The notes below the pieces were generated by a model, which was given only the letters and a program-made list of their open reading frames with translations, was not told the origin of the DNA and did no database searches. From NCBI GenBank assembly GCA_964453335.1, contig CAYVOK010000006.1, positions 1 through 64,000 on the forward strand: DNA of 64,000 bases, read 5' to 3'. Of this stretch, positions 40,435-49,391 are shown one piece after another; the stretch's first letter is position 1, and each line of letters begins with the position of its first letter. The position numbers and the translations under genes were made by a program. Origin of the DNA: VGBO01 sp964453335 (GTDB lineage Bacteria; Actinomycetota; Acidimicrobiia; Acidimicrobiales; CAIXPF01).

Positions 40435-43400
40435 ATGACCATGCTGCACGATCTCCCCGCCCCCCAAGGGCTCTACGACCCCTCGAACGAGCACGACGCC
40501 TGCGGGGTCTCCTTCATCGTCGACCTGCACGGACGGCGTACCCACGACCTCGTCGCGGCCGCCTACGGCGCGCTCTGCAACCTCGAACACCGCGGCGCCC
40601 AGGGCGCCGAGGTCAACACCGGTGACGGCGCCGGGATCCTGCTGCAGGTGCCGGACCGGTTCCTCCGGGAGGTCGTCGACTTCGACCTGCCGGAGGCGGG
40701 CTCGTACGCGGTCGGCATCGCCTTCCTCCCCGCCGACGACGTGCTGCGTCGTGCCGCGGTCGACGACATCGAGCGGATCTGCCGTGAGGAGGGACTCGGC
40801 GTGCTCGGATGGCGCGACGTCCCCACCGATGCGAGCGCCCTCGGCTCGATGGCCGTCGACGTCATGCCGTCCTTCGCGCAGTTGTTCCTCGTCGCCGACG
40901 GTCGCAGCGGGATCGATCTCGACCGTGCCGTGTACCCGGCCCGCAAGCGGATCGAGCACGAGGTCCGCCCCGTCGACGCCACGGGACGGGTCCACGGCGT
41001 CTACTTCCCGTCGCTCTCGTCCCGGACGCTCGTCTACAAGGGGATGCTCACCACGCCCCAGCTCGGCGGCTTCTACCCCGATCTCGGTGACGAGCGCGTC
41101 GAGAGCGCGATCGCGATGGTGCACTCGCGCTTCTCGACCAACACGTTCCCGTCGTGGCCGCTCGCGCATCCCTTCCGGCTCATCGCGCACAACGGCGAGA
41201 TCAACACGATCCAGGGCAACCGCAACTGGATGACGGCGCGGGAGCGGGCGGTCCGGACCGACCACCTTCCCGGTGACGTCGAACGGATCCTGCCGATCTG
41301 CACCCCCGGCGCGTCCGACACGGCGACCTTCGACGAGACGCTCGAGCTGCTGCACCTCGGCGGCTACGAGCTCCCGCACGCGGTCCTGCTGATGATCCCC
41401 GAGGCGTGGGAACGCCACGAGACGATGAGCGAGGCCCGGCGCGAGTTCTACCGGTACAACGCCGGGCTGATGGAGCCGTGGGACGGACCGGCCTCCATCG
41501 CGTTCACCGACGGCACGGTCATCGGCGCGGTCCTCGACCGCAACGGGCTACGGCCGAGCCGCTTCTGGGTCACCGAGGACGACTGGGTGATCATGGCGTC
41601 CGAGGTCGGCGTCCACCCGGTCGACCCGGCGCGTGTCGTGCGGAAGGGTCGCCTCGAGCCGGGGCGGATGTTCCTCGTCGACACCCGACTCGGTCGCATC
41701 GTCGCGGACGAGGAGATCAAGGAACAGCTCGCCGCCGCCGAGCCCTACGCCGCCTGGAACCGTGAGGGCGTCCTCCGCCTCGCCGACCTCCCGCCCGCCG
41801 GCGACGCCGGCACCGTCGCCGAGGGTGCGCTGCGCACCCGCCAGCAGACGTTCGGGTACACGCTCGAGGACCTCGGCATCCTCATCGAGCCCATGGCCGC
41901 CACCGGCGGTGAGGCGCTCGGCTCGATGGGTACCGACACCCCGATCGCCGTGCTGTCGAACCGGAGTCGGTTGCTGTTCGACTACTTCTCCCAACTCTTC
42001 GCCCAGGTGACGAACCCGCCGCTCGACGCGATCCGTGAGGAGCTCGTGACGGCCCTCGGCACCATGGTCGGTCCGATCGGGAACCTCTTCGACCGGGGTC
42101 CGGCGTCGCAGCGGCAGATCGAGCTCGACTCCCCGGTACTCGACGACGCCGACCTCGCCCGGATCCGCAGCGCCGCCGCATCGGGCGAGTTCCCCGACGT
42201 CGTCGTCGCCACGCTCGACGCCCGCTACCCCGTCGCCGAGGGCGGGGCCGGTCTGCGCGCCGCCGTCGCCCGTCTCCGTGCCGAAGCCGACCGGGCGATC
42301 GACGACGGTGCGACGGTGCTCGTGATCTCCGACCGCGGGACCGATCGCACCCATGCGCCGGTGCCGTCGCTGCTCGCGGTGGGTGCCGTGCACCACCATC
42401 TGATCCGCAACGGACGGCGGTTCCGGGTCGGTCTCGTCGCCGAGGCCGGTGACGTGCGCGAGGTGCACCACGTGTGTCTCCTTGTCGGCTACGGCGCGAG
42501 CGCCGTGAACCCGTACCTGGCCCTCGAGACGGTCGACGAACTCGTCGCCGAGGGACGTCTCGTCGGTCCGCCCGCCGCAGCCCGTTCCCGTTACCGCAAG
42601 GCGGCCGGCAAGGGTCTGCTCAAGGTGATGTCGAAGATGGGCATCTCCACCGTCGCGTCGTACCTCGGTGCGCAGGTCTTCGAGGCGATCGGCCTCGGCG
42701 AGGAGCTCGTGGCCGACGCGTTCGTCGGTACCGCATCCCGCCTCGGCGGCATCGGCTACGACGAGCTCGCCGAGGAGATCCGTCGGCGTCACGAGATCGC
42801 CTACCCGCGCACCCCGTTGCTGCTCGCGCACCGCGACCTGCCGGTCGGGGGCGAGTACCAGTGGCGCCGTGAGGGGGAGTACCACCTCTTCAACCCCGAG
42901 ACCGTCTTCCGGCTCCAGCACGCGACGCGGACCCGTCGCTACGAGATCTTCAAGCAGTACACCGCCGCGGTCGACGACCAGGCGCGCCATCTCGCGACGC
43001 TGCGGGGGCTGATGCGTCTCCGCACTGATGCGGTGACGCCCGTCCCGATCGAGGAGGTCGAGCCGGTCAGCTCGATCGTCAAGCGCTTCGCGACGGGCGC
43101 CATGTCCTACGGCTCCATCTCCCAGGAGGCCCACGAGACGCTCGCGATCNNNNNNNNNNCCGCGCTCGCGCTGCACCGGGGCGGCGGGTACCCGTACCGC
43201 GGTGAGGGGGGCGAGGATCCCGAGCGGAACGTCCCCGACCCGAACGGCGACCTCCGGCGGTCCGCCATCAAGCAGGTCGCCTCGGGTCGCTTCGGGGTCA
43301 CGTCGGAGTACCTCGTGAACGCCGACGACCTCCAGATCAAGATGGCCCAGGGCGCGAAGCCCGGCGAGGGCGGTCAGCTGCCCGGGCACAAGGTGTACCC

Positions 43401-45021
43401 GTGGATCGCGAAGACCCGGCACTCCACGCCGGGCGTCGGACTGATCTCGCCGCCGCCGCACCACGACATCTATTCGATCGAGGATCTCGCCCAGCTGATC
43501 CACGACCTGAAGAACGCGAACGACCGTGCCCGGGTGCACGTGAAGCTGGTCGCGGAGCTCGGCGTCGGCACGGTCGCCGCCGGGGTGTCGAAGGCGCACG
43601 CGGACGTCGTCCTCATCTCCGGCCACGACGGTGGGACCGGTGCGTCACCGCTGACGTCGTTGAAGCACGCCGGCGCACCCTGGGAGCTCGGTCTCGCCGA
43701 GACCCAGCAGACGCTCCTGCTGAACCGGTTGCGTGACCGGATCGTCGTCCAGGTCGACGGCCAGCTCAAGACCGGTCGTGACGTCGTCATCGGCGCGCTC
43801 CTCGGTGCCGAGGAGTTCGGCTTCGCCACGGCGCCGCTCGTCGTGTCGGGCTGCGTGATGATGCGTGTCTGCCACCTCGACACATGCCCGGTCGGTGTGG
43901 CCACGCAGAACCCGGAGCTCCGGGCGCGCTTCACCGGTCGGCCCGAGTTCGTCGAGACGTTCTTCGAGTACATCGCCGAGGAGGTCCGCGAGCTGCTCGC
44001 GTCGCTGGGACTGCGCAGCATCGAGGAGGCGGTCGGCCGGGCCGATCTGCTCGACGTCGCCGACGCGGTCCGGCACTGGAAGGCGGAGGGGCTCGACCTC
44101 GCACCGATCCTCGCAGTGCCCGAGGTCGCTGCGGGCGCCGCCCGTCACTGCACCACCACGCAGGACCACGGCCTCGACCGGGCGCTCGACCGTCGACTCA
44201 TCGAGCTCGCGGCACCGGCGCTCGAACGTCGGGAGCCGGTCGTGATCGACCTGCCGGTGGCGAACGTCAACCGGACCGTCGGCACCATGCTCGGTGCGGA
44301 GGTGACCCGTCACCACGGCGCAGCGGGGCTGCCCGACGGCACGATCTCGATCCACCTGCGCGGCTCAGCCGGCAACAGTCTCGGCGCGTTCCTGCCGCCC
44401 GGCATCACGATCCGGGTCGAGGGTGACGCCAACGACTACGTCGGCAAGGGGCTCTCGGGCGGCACGGTGGTCCTCCGGCCCGACCGGGCGGCCCGCTTCG
44501 CGGCCGAGGAGAACGTGATCGCCGGGAACGTCGTCCTGTACGGGGCGACCTCCGGGTCGGCCTTCGTCTCCGGTCTCGTCGGTGAACGGTTCGCCGTACG
44601 GAACTCGGGTGCGATCGCGGTCGTCGAGGGCGTCGGCGACCACGGCTGCGAGTACATGACGGGTGGTGAGGTCGTGGTGCTCGGCCCGACCGGCCGGAAC
44701 TTCGGCGCAGGCATGTCGGGCGGTGTCGCCTACGTCCTCGACGTCGACGGCACGTTCCACCGTCGGGTGAACACCGAGATGGTCGACGTCGAACCCCTCG
44801 ACGGCGACGACCGGGCCCGGGTCGCCGAGCTGGTCCGGCGCCACGTCGAGGAGACCGGTTCTACGGTCGGCCGTTCGGTCCTCGATCCGGCGACGGGCCT
44901 TGCGCAACGGTTCGTGAAGGTCATGCCCACGGACTTCAAGCGTGTGCTCGAGGCCCGGCGTGCCGCCGAGGCCGCAGGCACCGACCCGATCGCCGCCATC
45001 ATGGCGGCGGCGCACGGCTGA
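40435..45021 (+). CDS. gltB: Glutamate synthase large subunit GltB (with 10-N gap)
   Basis: Glutamine + 2-oxoglutarate gives two glutamate; large ferredoxin-fold/FMN subunit of 1528 residues. The class II amidotransferase Cys follows a short propeptide (HDACGVSFIVDL). Later come ARFSTNTFPSWPLAHPF-like HSRFSTNTFPSWPLAHPFRL, the FMN/synthase domain with AKPGEGGQLPG and HDGGTGASPLTSLKHAG, the [3Fe-4S] Cys set CHLDTCPVGVATQNP, and the C-terminal helix domain (GRNFGAGMSGGVAYV). Ten N at 43150-43159 fall right before GEGGEDPER. The adjacent residues (ALHRGGGYPYR) do not match the near-invariant MNRxGGxSN segment. The frame stays open across the gap, so the gene is probably intact in the organism and miscalled here. 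Confidence 0.95.
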   Translation: MTMLHDLPAPQGLYDPSNEHDACGVSFIVDLHGRRTHDLVAAAYGALCNLEHRGAQGAEVNTGDGAGILLQVPDRFLREVVDFDLPEAGSYAVGIAFLPADDVLRRAAVDDIERICREEGLGVLGWRDVPTDASALGSMAVDVMPSFAQLFLVADGRSGIDLDRAVYPARKRIEHEVRPVDATGRVHGVYFPSLSSRTLVYKGMLTTPQLGGFYPDLGDERVESAIAMVHSRFSTNTFPSWPLAHPFRLIAHNGEINTIQGNRNWMTARERAVRTDHLPGDVERILPICTPGASDTATFDETLELLHLGGYELPHAVLLMIPEAWERHETMSEARREFYRYNAGLMEPWDGPASIAFTDGTVIGAVLDRNGLRPSRFWVTEDDWVIMASEVGVHPVDPARVVRKGRLEPGRMFLVDTRLGRIVADEEIKEQLAAAEPYAAWNREGVLRLADLPPAGDAGTVAEGALRTRQQTFGYTLEDLGILIEPMAATGGEALGSMGTDTPIAVLSNRSRLLFDYFSQLFAQVTNPPLDAIREELVTALGTMVGPIGNLFDRGPASQRQIELDSPVLDDADLARIRSAAASGEFPDVVVATLDARYPVAEGGAGLRAAVARLRAEADRAIDDGATVLVISDRGTDRTHAPVPSLLAVGAVHHHLIRNGRRFRVGLVAEAGDVREVHHVCLLVGYGASAVNPYLALETVDELVAEGRLVGPPAAARSRYRKAAGKGLLKVMSKMGISTVASYLGAQVFEAIGLGEELVADAFVGTASRLGGIGYDELAEEIRRRHEIAYPRTPLLLAHRDLPVGGEYQWRREGEYHLFNPETVFRLQHATRTRRYEIFKQYTAAVDDQARHLATLRGLMRLRTDAVTPVPIEEVEPVSSIVKRFATGAMSYGSISQEAHETLAIXXXXALALHRGGGYPYRGEGGEDPERNVPDPNGDLRRSAIKQVASGRFGVTSEYLVNADDLQIKMAQGAKPGEGGQLPGHKVYPWIAKTRHSTPGVGLISPPPHHDIYSIEDLAQLIHDLKNANDRARVHVKLVAELGVGTVAAGVSKAHADVVLISGHDGGTGASPLTSLKHAGAPWELGLAETQQTLLLNRLRDRIVVQVDGQLKTGRDVVIGALLGAEEFGFATAPLVVSGCVMMRVCHLDTCPVGVATQNPELRARFTGRPEFVETFFEYIAEEVRELLASLGLRSIEEAVGRADLLDVADAVRHWKAEGLDLAPILAVPEVAAGAARHCTTTQDHGLDRALDRRLIELAAPALERREPVVIDLPVANVNRTVGTMLGAEVTRHHGAAGLPDGTISIHLRGSAGNSLGAFLPPGITIRVEGDANDYVGKGLSGGTVVLRPDRAARFAAEENVIAGNVVLYGATSGSAFVSGLVGERFAVRNSGAIAVVEGVGDHGCEYMTGGEVVVLGPTGRNFGAGMSGGVAYVLDVDGTFHRRVNTEMVDVEPLDGDDRARVAELVRRHVEETGSTVGRSVLDPATGLAQRFVKVMPTDFKRVLEARRAAEAAGTDPIAAIMAAAHG
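43150..43159. other. 10-N gap inside gltB
   Basis: Ten N interrupting the FMN domain. The octamer CGCTCGCG is found on both sides (just before at 43140-43147 and just after), suggesting overlapping contig ends joined with a nominal gap. Confidence 0.95.
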
Positions 45022-45032
45022 GCAGGACGACG

Positions 45033-45040
45033 AAGGAGGG
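45033..45040 (+). promoter_or_regulatory. gltD: Strong Shine-Dalgarno AAGGAGGG of gltD
   Basis: AAGGAGGG with 6 bases before ATG 45047. Strong ribosome sites are rare in this window, so this one fixes the gltD start and shows it is an internal gene of a gltBD transcript. Confidence 0.75.
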
Positions 45041-45046
45041 TTGGTC

Positions 45047-46510
45047 ATGGGAGATGTCACCGGTTTCATCCGGCACCAACGCAACACACCGACACGTCGG
45101 CCGGTCCCGATCCGACTGCTCGACTGGCGTGAGGTCTACGAACCCTTCGCCGAGGAGGCGCTCACGACGCAGGCGAGTCGCTGCATGAACTGCGGCATCC
45201 CGTTCTGCAACGACGGTTGCCCGCTCGGGAACCTGATCCCGGACTGGAACGACCTCGTCTACCGGCACCGCTGGCAGGAGGCGATCGAACGCCTCCACGC
45301 CACGAACAACTTCCCCGAGTTCACCGGTCGTCTGTGCCCCGCACCCTGTGAGGGTGCGTGCGTCCTCGGCGTCAACAGCGACCCGGTGACCATCAAGCTC
45401 GTCGAGCAGACGATCATCGACACGGCGTGGGAGGAGGGCTGGGTCCGACCGCTCCCGCCCGCCACGCGCACCGGTCGCCGGGTGGCGATCGTCGGTTCCG
45501 GCCCCGCCGGTCTCGCCGCGGCCCAGCAGCTCACACGTGCCGGTCACGACGTGACCGTCTACGAGCGGGCCGACCGGGTCGGCGGCCTGCTGCGTTACGG
45601 CATCCCCGAGTTCAAGATGGAGAAGGCGGTCATCGACCGGCGTCTGGACCAGATGCGGGCCGAGGGCACGACCTTCGTCACGGGCGTCGAGGCCGGTGTG
45701 GACCTTGCGACCGATGAGCTCGCCGGGTTCGACGCGGTCGTCCTCGCCGGCGGTGCCACGGCACGGCGCGACCTTCCCGTGCCGGGTCGCGACCTCGCCG
45801 GCATCCACCAGGCGATGGAGTACCTGCCGCAGGCGAACCGGGTGCAGCTCGGTGACGAGGTCCCCGGCCAGATCTCGGCCGCAGGACGCCGCGTCCTCAT
45901 CATCGGCGGCGGTGACACCGGGGCCGACTGCCTCGGCACGGCGCACCGTCAGGGTGCGGACTCGGTGACGTCGTTCGAGATCATGCCGAAGCCGCCGGAG
46001 CACCGGGACGAGGCGGCGAACCCGTGGCCGACGTGGCCGGTGATCTTCCGGACCGCCTCGGCGCACGAGGAGGGCGGCGAACGTCGCTACGCGGTCACCA
46101 CGAAGGAGTTCGTCGGCGACGAGCACGGCCGGGTGCGTGCCGTGCGCGGCTGCGAGGTCCGACTCGAGACGGTCGACGGGCGGCCGACCTTCGTCGACGT
46201 GCCCGGCTCGGAGTTCGAGATCGAGGTCGACCTGGTCCTGCTGGCGCTCGGGTTCACGGGGGCGGAGCGAGGGCCGCTCCTCGACGGTCTCGGCGTCGAG
46301 GTCGATGCGCGCGGCAACGTCGTGCGGGACGAGGGTTGGCGGACGACGGCGGCGAACGTGTTCTGCTGCGGTGACATGGGGCGCGGGCAGAGTCTCATCG
46401 TGTGGGCGATCGCCGAAGGTCGTGCCTGTGCGGCCTCGGTCGACGCCCACCTCTCGGGCTCGTCCCTCCTCCCGGCACCGGTCACCCCGACGCAGGCAGC
46501 GCTCCGCTGA
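45047..46510 (+). CDS. gltD: Glutamate synthase small subunit GltD
   Basis: FAD and Fe-S subunit that passes electrons from NADPH to GltB, 487 residues. N-terminal cysteine clusters CMNCGIPFCNDGCPLGN and CPAPCEGACVLG hold the [4Fe-4S] centres. The FAD motif is VAIVGSGPAGLAAAQQL, followed by YERADRVGGLLRYGIPEFK. The NADPH motif is VLIIGGGDTGADCLGTAH, and the C-terminal FAD contact is NVFCCGDMGRGQSLIVWAIAEGR. It is 25 bases downstream of gltB. Confidence 0.96.
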   Translation: MGDVTGFIRHQRNTPTRRPVPIRLLDWREVYEPFAEEALTTQASRCMNCGIPFCNDGCPLGNLIPDWNDLVYRHRWQEAIERLHATNNFPEFTGRLCPAPCEGACVLGVNSDPVTIKLVEQTIIDTAWEEGWVRPLPPATRTGRRVAIVGSGPAGLAAAQQLTRAGHDVTVYERADRVGGLLRYGIPEFKMEKAVIDRRLDQMRAEGTTFVTGVEAGVDLATDELAGFDAVVLAGGATARRDLPVPGRDLAGIHQAMEYLPQANRVQLGDEVPGQISAAGRRVLIIGGGDTGADCLGTAHRQGADSVTSFEIMPKPPEHRDEAANPWPTWPVIFRTASAHEEGGERRYAVTTKEFVGDEHGRVRAVRGCEVRLETVDGRPTFVDVPGSEFEIEVDLVLLALGFTGAERGPLLDGLGVEVDARGNVVRDEGWRTTAANVFCCGDMGRGQSLIVWAIAEGRACAASVDAHLSGSSLLPAPVTPTQAALR

Positions 46511-46551
46511 CCGACGGTCCGGGGCGCCGGGGCCCTCGGCGCGGCATGGTC

Positions 46552-46557
46552 TAGCGT
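46552..46557 (+). promoter_or_regulatory. -10 element TAGCGT for leaderless SDR gene
   Basis: TAGCGT ends 7 bases before ATG 46565. Confidence 0.5.
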
Positions 46558-46564
46558 CTTCGTC

Positions 46565-47359
46565 ATGGCACGCCTCTCGAAGCTCTCCCGTTCCGTCGCC
46601 GGTCGTACCGCGGTCGTCACCGGGGCGGCGAGCGGCATGGGTCGGGCGACGGCGCATCTGCTCGCGGACGAGGGTGCGCGGGTCGCGGTCGTCGACGTGA
46701 ACGCGGCGGGTGTCGACGCGGTCGTCGCCGAGATCACGGGGGCGGGGGGCACGGCGGTCGGCTACGTGCTCGACCTGTCGCGCCACGAGGACATCGAGCC
46801 GACGGTGCAGCGCATCCGGGCCGATCTCGGCCCGGTCGACATCCTCGTGAACAACGCGGGCGTGTCGATCCCGGCGTCGCTCACCTCCTCGGGTTGGGAG
46901 GATTCCTGGGCGTTCACCTTCGAGGTGAACCTGACCGCGCAGGCCCGCCTCATCCGTGCGTGCCACGACGATCTCGTGCGTGCCGAACTCGCGGCGGCGG
47001 GCGGCGGACGGATCGTGAACATCGCATCGACGGAAGGGCTCGGCGCGACGAAGGGGATGTCGCCGTACACGGCGTCGAAGACCGGGGTGATCGGCCTCAC
47101 GCGCTCGCTCGCCCTCGAGTACGGCGAGACCGGGGTCACGGTGAACTGCATCTGCCCCGGACCGATCCGGACCGGGATGACGGCCGAGATCGACGACGAC
47201 TCGAAGGCGAAGTTCGCACGACGTCGGGTCCCGAAGCGTCGGTACGGCGATCCCGAGGAGGTTGCCCAGATCACCGTGTCGCTCCTGCTGCCCGCGGCGT
47301 CGTACCTCAACGGTGCGATCATCCCGGTCGACGGCGGGATGATGGCGCAGAACACCTGA
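46565..47359 (+). CDS. Short-chain dehydrogenase/reductase
   Basis: Classical SDR of 264 residues. TGAASGMGRATAHLL is the cofactor loop, VVDVNAAG the Asp-ended second strand (NAD preference), NNAGVSIPAS and VNIASTEGLGATKG (catalytic Ser) follow, and Y-x3-K is in SPYTASKTGVIG. The C-terminus has the usual LPAASYLNGAIIPVDGGM. It is followed one base later by two glycosyltransferase genes, so a role in making or modifying a cell-surface sugar or lipid carrier is possible but unproven. Confidence 0.87.
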   Translation: MARLSKLSRSVAGRTAVVTGAASGMGRATAHLLADEGARVAVVDVNAAGVDAVVAEITGAGGTAVGYVLDLSRHEDIEPTVQRIRADLGPVDILVNNAGVSIPASLTSSGWEDSWAFTFEVNLTAQARLIRACHDDLVRAELAAAGGGRIVNIASTEGLGATKGMSPYTASKTGVIGLTRSLALEYGETGVTVNCICPGPIRTGMTAEIDDDSKAKFARRRVPKRRYGDPEEVAQITVSLLLPAASYLNGAIIPVDGGMMAQNT

Positions 47360-47360
47360 C

Positions 47361-48488
47361 GTGCGGGTCCTCGTCGACGCCACGGCGGTGCCTGCCGACC
47401 GGGGTGGTGTCGGACGCTACGTCGACCAGGTCCTCGACCATCTCGCCGAGGCGGGTGCCGATCCCGTGGTGGTGTGCCAGCGTCGGGACGCGGCGCGCTA
47501 CGCGGCTGTGCCCGGAGCCCGGGTCGTCGCGCTGCGGCCGGTCCTCGAACGCCGTCCCGTACGCCTCCTCTGGGAACAGACCGGGCTCGCTGCGCGGACG
47601 CTGCAGCGGGTCGACGTGCTCTGGAGCCCCCACTACACGACGGCGCTCGCCGCCCGGGTTCCGAAGGTCGTGACGTTGCACGACGCGACGTTCTTCAGCG
47701 ACCCGGCGGTGCACCAGCCGGCGAAGGCGCGGTTCTTCCGTGCGGCGACCCGTGTGGCGTTGCGGAGCGCTGCCGCCTGCCTGGTGCCGTCGGCGGCGAC
47801 ACGAGACGAGCTGGTGCGCTGGGCGGACGCCGATCCGACGCGGATCGTGGTCGCGCCGCACGGGGTCGACCTGGACACCTTCCGCCGACCGACCGAGACC
47901 GAGGTCGCAGCGTTCTGTGCCACCTACGACCTCGAGCCCGGTCGGTACGTGGCGTTCCTCGGCACGCTCGAACCGCGCAAGAACGTCGGTGCACTCGTCC
48001 GTGGGTGGCAGCGCGCGACCAGCGGGCTCGAGAACCCGCCGCCCCTCGTGCTCGCGGGCGGCGCAGGTTGGGACCGCACGCTCGACGGGCTGATCGCATC
48101 CGTGCGCCCGCCGGCCCGTGTGGTGCGTACCGGCTACCTCGAACTCCCGGTGCTCCCGGCACTGCTCGGCGGTGCCGCAGTCGTGGCGTACCCGTCACTC
48201 GGTGAGGGGTTCGGCCTGCCGGTGCTCGAGGCGATGGCGTGCGGTGCGACCGTCCTCACGACGCGTCGACTCTCCCTCCCCGAGGTCGGCGGTGACGCCG
48301 TCGCATACACGGAGCCCGACGCGGCGTCGGTCGGACGTGCGCTCGGGGCGCTCATCGGCGACGACGCCCGCCGCGCCGAGCTCGCCGCGGCTGCGACCGT
48401 GCGGGCGGCGACGTTCTCCTGGGAGGCCAGTGCCGCCGTCCACGTGCGGACCTTCGAGGAGGCTGTCCGGGCGAAGGTGGCGGCATGA
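47361..48488 (+). CDS. Glycosyltransferase family 4 protein
   Basis: GT-B fold glycosyltransferase of 375 residues from GTG 47361. The N-terminal acceptor domain begins VLVDATAVPADRGGVGRYVDQ with VLWSPHYTTALAARVPKVVTLHDATFF. The C-terminal donor domain has the GT4 pattern YVAFLGTLEPRKNVGALVRGW, then AVVAYPSLGEGFGLPVLEAMACG with the conserved E-x7-E pair in EGFGLPVLEAM. Likely donors are GDP-mannose or similar. It overlaps the next gene by 4 bases. Confidence 0.9.
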   Translation: MRVLVDATAVPADRGGVGRYVDQVLDHLAEAGADPVVVCQRRDAARYAAVPGARVVALRPVLERRPVRLLWEQTGLAARTLQRVDVLWSPHYTTALAARVPKVVTLHDATFFSDPAVHQPAKARFFRAATRVALRSAAACLVPSAATRDELVRWADADPTRIVVAPHGVDLDTFRRPTETEVAAFCATYDLEPGRYVAFLGTLEPRKNVGALVRGWQRATSGLENPPPLVLAGGAGWDRTLDGLIASVRPPARVVRTGYLELPVLPALLGGAAVVAYPSLGEGFGLPVLEAMACGATVLTTRRLSLPEVGGDAVAYTEPDAASVGRALGALIGDDARRAELAAAATVRAATFSWEASAAVHVRTFEEAVRAKVAA

Positions 48489-49378
48489 CGGTCACCGCCG
48501 CCGACGACGTCGTCCGGGTCGTCGTCGTCACGTACTCGCCGGGCGAGACGCTCGGAACGTTCCTCGACACGCTCGTGCGCGCCACGGTGCGACCGGTCGA
48601 GGTGGTCATGGCCGACAACGGTTCCACCGACGGCATGCCCGAGCTCGCCGAGTCGAAGGGACGTGCCCGCCTGCTGCGGACCGGGGGCAACCTCGGCTAC
48701 GGGACTGCGGCGAACCACGGTGCGGCCGGCGCGACCGGTACGTGGGTCGTGGTCGCGAACCCCGACATCGAGTGGACCCCGGGCAGCATCGACGAGATGA
48801 TCGCGGCCGGTGACCGTTGGCCGCTCGCCGGGGTGCTCGGTCCGCGCATCGTGACGACCGACGGGCGCCTGTACCCCTCGGCCCGCGCCCTGCCGTCGCT
48901 GCGCAACGGGATCGGTCATGCGCTGCTCGGATGGTGGTGGCCGACGAACCCGTGGACGAGGACCTACCGCCGCGAGGACGTCGACCCCGTCGAGGGGCCG
49001 GTGGGCTGGCTCTCCGGTTCGTGCCTGCTGCTGCGCCGGGAGGCCTTCGAGGCGGTCGGCGGGTTCGACCCGAGCTACTTCATGTTCTTCGAGGACGTGG
49101 ATCTCTGCGACCGTCTCGGCCGCGCCGGGTGGCAGGTCGTGCACGCTCCCGACGCGCTCGTCCGCCACGTCGGTGGTCATTCGTGGCGCGACCAGCCCGG
49201 GATCATGATCAAGGCGCACCACGCGAGCGCCATCCGCTACCTGAACCGGCGCTATCCGAGGTTCTGGCAGGCGCCGCTCCGCTCGGCGCTGCGGTTCGGA
49301 CTCGGCGGACGCTACGTCGCGTCCCGGGTGATCCGTCGCATCGGCCGCGGAGCGGAGCCGACCCGCCTCGCGCACTGA
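48485..49378 (+). CDS. Glycosyltransferase family 2 protein (WbbL-like)
   Basis: GT-A fold glycosyltransferase of 297 residues. Seen: VRVVVVTYSPGETLGTFLDTL, VVMADNGSTDGMPELA (DNGS-type donor loop), LGYGTAANHGAAG, VVVANPDIEW (the D-x-x metal motif), SGSCLLLRREAFEAVGGFD and FMFFEDVDLCDRLGRAGW. This last block is typical of the rhamnosyltransferase (WbbL) and mycolyl-arabinogalactan linker enzymes. With the GT4 gene it forms a surface polysaccharide pair. It converges on a quinone oxidoreductase across a hairpin. Confidence 0.9.
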   Translation: MTVTAADDVVRVVVVTYSPGETLGTFLDTLVRATVRPVEVVMADNGSTDGMPELAESKGRARLLRTGGNLGYGTAANHGAAGATGTWVVVANPDIEWTPGSIDEMIAAGDRWPLAGVLGPRIVTTDGRLYPSARALPSLRNGIGHALLGWWWPTNPWTRTYRREDVDPVEGPVGWLSGSCLLLRREAFEAVGGFDPSYFMFFEDVDLCDRLGRAGWQVVHAPDALVRHVGGHSWRDQPGIMIKAHHASAIRYLNRRYPRFWQAPLRSALRFGLGGRYVASRVIRRIGRGAEPTRLAH

Positions 49379-49391
49379 CCTACCGGGTCAG
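49375..49391. terminator. Hairpin containing both convergent stop codons (GT2/quinone reductase)
   Basis: CTGACC (49375-49380), 5-base loop, GGTCAG (49386-49391). The TGA stops at 49376-49378 and (minus strand) 49388-49390 lie in the arms. Confidence 0.45.

Noticed and set aside
44999..47383. 794-codon minus-strand open frame opposite gltD and the SDR gene
   Set aside because: Antisense shadow; gltD and the SDR show intact motifs on the other strand.
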